The notes beneath the pieces are model-generated. The model saw only the letters and a program-made list of their open reading frames with translations. It did no database searches and was not told the origin of the DNA. A program made the translations under genes and the position numbers. From IMG/VR virus record IMGVR_UViG_3300001846_000125, positions 1-25,767 of that record: a stretch of DNA of 25,767 bases, one strand, 5' to 3'. Positions 21,819 to 25,767 of this stretch are shown here, piece by piece; position 1 is the stretch's first letter; the number at the start of each line of letters is the position of its first letter. The DNA comes from a virus.

Positions 21819-21889
21819 AATGGTTGTCTACATAGGGGGGTAGACGAGGGAAAAAGCTCTGTGATGAACTTGTCTGAAGGATATGACAA
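21812..21889. other. Convergent intergenic spacer
   Basis: These 78 bases separate the rightward lysis block from the leftward early operon. Apart from the terminator arm at its left end I see no promoter, reading frame or repeat in it. Confidence 0.6.
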
Positions 21890-22834
21890 CTATGACCTTA
21901 TTTGCAATGTTTTTAGCCTTATTGTCCTAGAATCTTTGGCAGGGGTTACTTTTTCTGGTTGTGCTTTGTAATGTCTAACGGGCCATTGCACAACAAAAGG
22001 TCCAACTTTTGCGACTTCATGGTCTTGCATTTCTGACATAATTTTGGTTTGCAGTTGTTCGATCTCGCTGTCGATGCCTTTAGCATCCTGGCGTAGTTTG
22101 ACCAATCTCTCCACATCATCAGCGAGGCTTGGGAGTTCAACAGGATCAGAATCCCCTCCTTTATGCGTCTTGATACAGTCATCTACACTCACCGGCCGAT
22201 AATATGTTTCTGTGTTCACTCTATCACGGAATTCAATAGCAAGATCGCCTAATTGCTGTTGCATCAATGGGTCGCACTTGTAGATCTTGTAGTGCCTGAG
22301 ATTGCCCCGATGGACGGTAGCTAATATCCCAAATTTTGCGTCCAATGCCATCATTTGCATCTGTAGTTGGACTGGGCCCCTATACAGCGGGACTTTGCCC
22401 GTAAAGTGGTCACCAGTAGTCTTGACCTCAATCGGGATCGGCCCCTCTAGTGCGATCGATGAGATATCTCCCTCGATCTCCACCAGGTCGCTAGCAAATA
22501 CAATAATAGGCTGAGGAACTTGGACGAAAGCGTCCAGTGAGCATTGCCAGCTTCTGTCTGGCGCTTCGTACACTGGTGGAGAAAGCACTGGTTCACCTAG
22601 TCCTAGGCTATCGCAAACGTCCTTGACGATAGTGCCCTCAAATAGATTGCCACAATATGCGGGTTCGCTATGAGGTTGCTCTGGTCTTGGCTCCCCATTC
22701 TTCGCAGCGATAGATCTGCGTAGCTCATCGTTTGGCGTTGAGTAAGGGTGCGCTTCCCTGGCAATCAACCAACAATAGAACACCGGCATACGCGATGCCG
22801 AAGCTAGGCGGTCATCTGAAAGTTTACCTACCAT
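21890..22834 (-). CDS. YqaJ-like PD-(D/E)XK exonuclease
   Basis: The 314-residue product matches phage YqaJ/lambda-Exo-type nucleases. Visible catalytic elements are Glu66 in 'GNLFEGTIV', Asp101 in 'CSLDAFV', Glu136 and Lys138 in 'PIEVKTTGD', and Gln156 in 'PVQLQMQMMALD'. The C-terminal third contains a coiled coil ('VERLVKLRQDAKGIDSEIEQ') and a beta-rich end. Lambda-Exo relatives resect double-stranded ends for single-strand annealing recombination. Likely partners are the Sak4-like ATPase and the DUF669-like binding protein on the opposite strand; the pairing is inferred. AAGGAG precedes the ATG. It is the last gene before the leftward terminator. Confidence 0.82.
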   Translation of the reverse strand: MVGKLSDDRLASASRMPVFYCWLIAREAHPYSTPNDELRRSIAAKNGEPRPEQPHSEPAYCGNLFEGTIVKDVCDSLGLGEPVLSPPVYEAPDRSWQCSLDAFVQVPQPIIVFASDLVEIEGDISSIALEGPIPIEVKTTGDHFTGKVPLYRGPVQLQMQMMALDAKFGILATVHRGNLRHYKIYKCDPLMQQQLGDLAIEFRDRVNTETYYRPVSVDDCIKTHKGGDSDPVELPSLADDVERLVKLRQDAKGIDSEIEQLQTKIMSEMQDHEVAKVGPFVVQWPVRHYKAQPEKVTPAKDSRTIRLKTLQIRS

Positions 22835-22836
22835 GT

Positions 22837-23040
22837 TTATCTCCTTACCTCGATTATCACCGTCCCTTCATGACTAAGACTAGAAAGTATAGAAGCTTGC
22901 TTTTCGTGGTATGAAATAGCTTGTTTCTGTGAAACCCTTGGTCCAGCTTCACCCGGAATGAAGACAGATCCCTCATGGATGATTGCCTCCAAAATTTCTA
23001 ATTGCTTTTTTGTTAGCTCAATTTTCCTTACGTATGTCAT
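22837..23040 (-). CDS. Small unrecognised early protein
   Basis: The 67-residue product is not recognised. It is a helical-looking, soluble protein ('KKQLEILEAIIHEGSVFIPG', 'KQAISYHEKQASILSSLSHE'). Its ATG overlaps the stop of the upstream basic peptide gene (ATGA) with AGAGGA upstream, and two bases separate it from the exonuclease start. It therefore belongs to the leftward operon. An accessory role to the nuclease is possible. Confidence 0.6.
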   Translation of the reverse strand: MTYVRKIELTKKQLEILEAIIHEGSVFIPGEAGPRVSQKQAISYHEKQASILSSLSHEGTVIIEVRR

Positions 23041-23165
23041 TTTTTCTTCCTCTTATTCTTCATTCCCTTCTTGTTCCCTGCGTGTTTACTGATTATGTTG
23101 GCGCTTCCAAAACGCTTTAACGCTGTTCCAAGAGTAGTACCGCTGACTGCTTTCTTGAATTTCAT
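23037..23165 (-). CDS. 42-residue highly basic early peptide
   Basis: Read on the minus strand this frame starts ATG AAA TTC and ends at TGA, 42 residues. Both ends overlap neighbours as ATGA, tying it into the operon. The peptide has many Lys and Arg and ends 'NKKGMKNKRKKK', with no acidic residues that I can see. Such a charge suggests RNA or DNA binding, or contact with an acidic partner. GGGGAG lies upstream of its start. It was recovered from its phase and overlaps rather than from any family match. Confidence 0.6.
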   Translation of the reverse strand: MKFKKAVSGTTLGTALKRFGSANIISKHAGNKKGMKNKRKKK

Positions 23166-23401
23166 AGTTTGAACTCCCCTAGTTCAGTTTTTATTACAAC
23201 AGGAGCCTTGGTCTCTATCCAGACCTTGGCTCCACAATCGAGAGGCTTATCAGGGCTGTACACCAATTCGCACGGTCCATCGACTCTCAGCTTGTTTGTC
23301 TTCACATTCCCTTTGTATGTTTTAACTGTGAAGATCGGAAGATCAGCACCTTTCGCGTTAGCACGAACATTGTGCTGATTCACATGGATTCTTTTCTTCA
23401 T
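23162..23401 (-). CDS. Small unrecognised first gene of the leftward operon
   Basis: The 79-residue product is not recognised. It is basic and beta-rich ('VKTYKGNVKTNKLRVDGPCE', 'KVWIETKAPVVIKTELGEFK'), with two cysteines. GGGG lies upstream of its ATG. It is the first gene after the predicted leftward promoter, so it would be made earliest. Early small phage proteins at this place often target host functions, but nothing in the sequence shows that here. Confidence 0.6.
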   Translation of the reverse strand: MKKRIHVNQHNVRANAKGADLPIFTVKTYKGNVKTNKLRVDGPCELVYSPDKPLDCGAKVWIETKAPVVIKTELGEFKL

Positions 23402-23421
23402 TTCTATTCCCCTATGTCTAA

Positions 23422-23464
23422 TTAGTTGACACCAGAATAATCCAGGGTTAATTTAGTTGTCAAC
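23422..23464. promoter_or_regulatory. Interleaved divergent early promoters with paired operators
   Basis: Rightward: TTGACA at 23426-23431, 17-base spacer, TAATTT at 23449-23454 (the TA...T positions kept), start about 23461. Leftward: TTGACA read from 23463 to 23458, 18-base spacer, TATTCT read from 23439 to 23434, start about 23428. Each promoter spans the other. TTAGTTGACACC (23422-23433) and TTAGTTGTCAAC (23453-23464) match at 10 of 12 positions, centred on GTTG-N-CAAC, 31 bp apart (about three helical turns). They are the likely Cro operators. Confidence 0.7.
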
Positions 23465-23475
23465 AAGGAGGAGGT

Positions 23476-23649
23476 ATGAATCTTGAAGAAGTTCTCCGTT
23501 ATTACGGAAGCGTTAAAAACATGGCTAATGACCTTGGTGTCACCCGCCAGACGATCTACTTGTGGAAAGGCAAGAATAGAATCCCCTATTCGCGCCAAGC
23601 CCAAATTGAGCTATCAACAAAAGGAAAGCTAAAAGCGAGGCAGCCATGA
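23476..23649 (+). CDS. cro: Cro-type repressor, P22 Cro family
   Basis: The 57-residue product has a helix-turn-helix 'KNMANDLGVTRQTIYLWKGK' (residues 14-33) preceded by 'VLRYYGS' and followed by 'RIPYSRQAQIELSTKGKLKA', the full pattern of P22-type Cro proteins. The length is normal for the family. The ATG lies seven bases after AAGGAGGAGG, a very strong ribosome binding site, only about 15 bases from the predicted transcription start. It heads the rightward operon and should bind the two operator elements in front of it. No divergent CI gene is next to it; an early recombination operon stands there instead. Confidence 0.82.
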   Translation: MNLEEVLRYYGSVKNMANDLGVTRQTIYLWKGKNRIPYSRQAQIELSTKGKLKARQP

Positions 23650-23810
23650 CAGAGAAAGGCTTAGAGCATGTTATCTACGTGCTCACAGAATGTCGAACTA
23701 AGATGATGCACAAACCAGAGCCTATGGCTATGGAACGAATACAAGAAGCAATCACATTGTGCAGGGAAGCCATCGCAAGGAAAAGGGATGCCAATCAACA
23801 GCAGAAATAA
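23646..23810 (+). CDS. Small unrecognised protein after Cro
   Basis: The 54-residue product starts in an ATGA overlap with cro and ends inside the next gene (23-base overlap). It is helical-looking and basic, with 'EKGLEHVIYVLTECRTKMMH' and 'EPMAMERIQEAITLCREAIA'. No family was recognised. The two overlaps make translation likely. It may be an early regulatory or accessory protein. Confidence 0.55.
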   Translation: MTEKGLEHVIYVLTECRTKMMHKPEPMAMERIQEAITLCREAIARKRDANQQQK

Positions 23811-24177
23811 AGGAGCATCTGGAGAGCGTGAATGCATTAAAGCAATTTACGACCTCACTGGCATCGAGCTAAAGCGCAATTATTCACAAACCGCCTGGGG
23901 TGGTCACGATCTAATCGGATTAGACCATTGGGCTATTGAAGTGAAACGCTATGCTGTGGCAGAAACAGCATCTAAAAAGATCTGGTGGCAACAGGCTGTT
24001 AAGCAAGCCAAAAGAGTAGGCAAGCAACCTGTAGTCATATTCAGAGCCGACCGTCAACCTTGGCGGTGCATCGTGCAGTATCCGCTGCACATAGAGCTGT
24101 ACGACATCGAAGACTTTCGTTGTACGTGCGAAGTAGACCTTGAGCTATTCTGTGGATGGCTTAGGGAACAAATGTAA
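23788..24177 (+). CDS. Holliday-junction-resolvase-like PD-(D/E)XK nuclease
   Basis: The 129-residue product carries a compact PD-(D/E)XK signature: Glu13 or Glu15 in 'GASGERECIKAI', Asp41 in 'TAWGGHDLIGLD', and Glu51-Val-Lys53 in 'AIEVKRYA'. The 'GREKERNYSQT...GGHD' spacing and the size match archaeal-type Hjc and related phage resolvases. It would cut branched recombination or replication intermediates before packaging. The motif order also fits other small PD-(D/E)XK nucleases. The start lies inside the previous gene, with AAAAGGG directly upstream. Confidence 0.65.
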   Translation: MPINSRNKGASGERECIKAIYDLTGIELKRNYSQTAWGGHDLIGLDHWAIEVKRYAVAETASKKIWWQQAVKQAKRVGKQPVVIFRADRQPWRCIVQYPLHIELYDIEDFRCTCEVDLELFCGWLREQM

Positions 24178-24186
24178 GGAAAAGTT

Positions 24187-24573
24187 ATGAACTTAAACGA
24201 AGTAAATACACGGCTCCCTATGATGGGATATGCAAACACGAATCAGGCTAGGTTTGATTCAGTCAGAGCGGCATTGTCTATGCTCGATCAAGAAGGCATT
24301 AAGTATCTCTATAAGTGTCAAGAGACAGGGCTATTGAAGGGGAGCTTGGACTTAGACGAGCTACCCAAGCAAAGGACTCTCAGAGAGTTTGTGTTTGCGA
24401 AGATTGAGCCAATGAAGATTGGCGAATCCTACGCAATATCTGGAGAATCTGGAATTAACAAGAGTTCCGTTTCTTCTGCTATCAACTATGTGGTGAGCGA
24501 AGACTTCCCCGATAGGAAGTACAAGCTTCTTACATGTTCTGATGGTGGTTGCACAATCGTACGCACTCAATAG
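24187..24573 (+). CDS. Unrecognised early protein
   Basis: The 128-residue product starts with AAGGA upstream and nine bases after the nuclease stop. It has a helical N-terminal half ('QARFDSVRAALSMLDQEGIK') and a C-terminal 'SGESGINKSSVSSAINYVVS' segment that could be a short helix-turn-helix. It ends with a beta-like 'KLLTCSDGGCTIVRTQ' containing two cysteines. DNA binding is possible but not shown. Its position between a nuclease and a recombinase points to a replication or recombination accessory. Confidence 0.5.
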   Translation: MNLNEVNTRLPMMGYANTNQARFDSVRAALSMLDQEGIKYLYKCQETGLLKGSLDLDELPKQRTLREFVFAKIEPMKIGESYAISGESGINKSSVSSAINYVVSEDFPDRKYKLLTCSDGGCTIVRTQ

Positions 24574-24581
24574 AGGGATTT

Positions 24582-25334
24582 ATGGATTTAACACAAGTTA
24601 GCAAGGGCGGCAAAATGAAGCCGCCAAGGATTCTGATCTATGGACAGGCAGGAATTGGAAAGACGACTTTTGGGGCGGCAGCGCCGCGCCCTATCTTCCT
24701 CCCTATCGAGGACGGACTGGGCAAGATCGAAGCAGATGCTTTCCCATGTCCCAAGTCATACACGGATGTGCGAGACTCTCTCGACGCTCTCATTAAAGAG
24801 GAACACAACTACAAAACCGTAGTGGTTGATTCTCTTGACTGGCTAGAGCCACTAATATGGGAGCACACCTGTAGCGCCAATGGCTATAAGACCATTGAGC
24901 AACCTGGGTACGGCCGTGGTTACGTTGAGGCGCTGAAGTATTGGCGTGAGTTCTTAGATAGGCTGAACTATCTGCGTGACATGAAGTCGATGCAAACCAT
25001 CTTGGTTGGTCACTCGATCATCCGTGAGTTCAAGTCGCCTGACACTGACAGCTTTGATCGTTATCAGATCAAGCTTCAGCAGAAGGCGGCTGACCTTGTT
25101 TGCGAACACTCTGACGCGATTCTTTTTGCCAACTACAAGAAGTCAATCATGAAGTCGGAGAGCCGTGGTGGTCAGCGCACCCGTGCTATTGGAACAGGCG
25201 AGCGAATTCTGTACACAGAAGAGCGTCCTGCATGGTTGGCAAAAAATAGATATGGTTTGCCCCCAGAAATAGAGCTTGACTATGAAGCATTTATCAATGA
25301 ACTAAAACCGAAAAAGGAAAACTCTGATGTTTGA
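24582..25334 (+). CDS. Sak4-like RecA-fold ATPase
   Basis: The 250-residue product is a P-loop ATPase. Walker A is GQAGIGKT (residues 21-28) and Walker B 'TVVVDSLD' (79-86); 'QTILVGHSIIREF' is a further core strand. This matches phage AAA_24/Sak4-type proteins, which act in single-strand annealing or strand exchange, usually beside a single-strand binding protein, as here. The start at 24582 is chosen over the in-frame ATG at 24549: GAGGG precedes it and it removes a segment overlapping the previous gene. The stop overlaps the next start. Confidence 0.78.
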   Translation: MDLTQVSKGGKMKPPRILIYGQAGIGKTTFGAAAPRPIFLPIEDGLGKIEADAFPCPKSYTDVRDSLDALIKEEHNYKTVVVDSLDWLEPLIWEHTCSANGYKTIEQPGYGRGYVEALKYWREFLDRLNYLRDMKSMQTILVGHSIIREFKSPDTDSFDRYQIKLQQKAADLVCEHSDAILFANYKKSIMKSESRGGQRTRAIGTGERILYTEERPAWLAKNRYGLPPEIELDYEAFINELKPKKENSDV

Positions 25335-25767
25335 TGCAACTCAGTATGTGACGCAGGACACTAATTCTGCACCAAAGGATTTCTCCCCAATCCCTGAAGG
25401 GAAGTATGTGGCGAGGATGACTAACTTCGAGCGTAAGCTAACCCAGAAGGGCGGAGAAAGGCTCAATGTCGAATTCACAGTGGACGTAGGTTCTGCCGCA
25501 CGTAAGTGTTGGCATAACTTCAACATGGTCAACGCCAACCCCAAAGCAGTAGAGATTGCAATGCAACAGCTAGGCAATTTCTGTATCGCTTGTGGGTACA
25601 ATTCGATCCAAGACCCCTGGAGTCCTGCTGAACTGATGGAGAAAGACATCGAGGTGTATATCTCCGTCGATGGTGATTACAACAACATCAAGGGGTTCTA
25701 CAAGAAGGAGATGACTCCGCTTGAGCAAGGACAGGCAGTCTACGGGCAACAGCCTCAGACGCAACAG
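25327..25767 (+). CDS. DUF669-like single-strand DNA binding protein, 5' part
   Basis: An open frame of 147 codons runs off the window. It has 'PIPEGKYVARMTNFERKLTQ' followed by 'KGGERLNVEFTV' and later 'KCWHNFNMVNANPKAVEIAM', the pattern of the DUF669 phage proteins thought to bind single-stranded DNA. The visible end is Gln/Pro-rich ('PLEQGQAVYGQQPQTQQ'), like the flexible tails of SSB proteins. The start overlaps the ATPase stop, so the two are co-translated, which fits the known pairing of Sak4-like ATPases with a single-strand binding partner. The 3' end is missing. Confidence 0.75.
   Translation, partial: MFDATQYVTQDTNSAPKDFSPIPEGKYVARMTNFERKLTQKGGERLNVEFTVDVGSAARKCWHNFNMVNANPKAVEIAMQQLGNFCIACGYNSIQDPWSPAELMEKDIEVYISVDGDYNNIKGFYKKEMTPLEQGQAVYGQQPQTQQ

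Noticed and set aside
23422-23604. Minus-strand reading frame across the control region and cro
   Set aside because: It covers both promoters and the Cro coding region in antisense, has no ribosome binding site and matches nothing.
23791-24177. RusA-type resolvase for the small nuclease
   Set aside because: The visible Glu, Asp and Glu-Val-Lys residues fit the PD-(D/E)XK fold, not the RusA Asp pattern.
24549-24581. Upstream in-frame start for the Sak4-like ATPase
   Set aside because: It overlaps the previous gene; ATG 24582 has GAGGG upstream and begins at the usual N-terminus.

Overview
The window is a gene-dense stretch of a tailed double-stranded DNA bacteriophage or prophage with lambda-like head and siphovirus tail genes. 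The longest gene-free gaps are under 80 bases. Family-level matches and the fibre motifs (S74 chaperone, 'SGEI.LS' modules, 18-residue repeats ending in a 'YFSEDYVG' motif) resemble phages I associate with marine proteobacteria and cyanobacteria. I cannot name a host. No tRNA, rRNA, CRISPR array, insertion sequence, integrase, attachment site or CI-type repressor was seen.

Layout. Bases 1-5050 hold the head and connector genes on the + strand: the 3' end of a DUF6148-like gene, a lambda-type portal, a fused prohead protease/HK97-fold major capsid protein with an internal start for a free capsid protein, two small related proteins, and FII-like and U-like head-tail and tail-terminator proteins. 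Bases 5050-11450 hold the tail shaft and tip: tube protein, a tail-assembly chaperone pair made by -1 frameshifting, a short tape measure, two distal tail proteins, and a J-like tip protein that carries a glycine-rich adhesin at its C-terminus. Bases 11450-19200 hold adhesion genes: a BppU-like protein, a repeat fibre, a small fibre protein, a 1252-residue fibre with an S74 auto-cleaving chaperone, and two more fibre-type proteins.

An extended -10 promoter at about 19199 appears to start a lysis cassette of several small membrane proteins (one with an EF-hand), a 25-residue membrane peptide, a GTA-type holin and an M15 endolysin, followed by an HNH protein. A leftward intrinsic terminator at 21794-21818 marks the convergence with the early region.

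The early region (21812-25767) is divergent. A leftward operon encodes a YqaJ-like PD-(D/E)XK exonuclease and three small proteins. A rightward operon encodes a P22-type Cro repressor, a small unknown protein, a PD-(D/E)XK Holliday-junction-resolvase-like nuclease, an unknown protein, a Sak4-like ATPase and a DUF669-like single-strand binding protein that runs off the window. The 75-base control region between them holds two interleaved promoters and two matching operator-like elements 31 bp apart.

Standout observations read directly from sequence: a canonical A AAA AAC slippery site followed after 8 nt by an 8-bp stem that fuses the tail chaperone frames; a ribosome binding site inside the protease/capsid fusion; the interleaved divergent promoters with no adjacent CI gene; and a strict 18-residue repeat fibre with a 9-residue repeat at its N-terminus.
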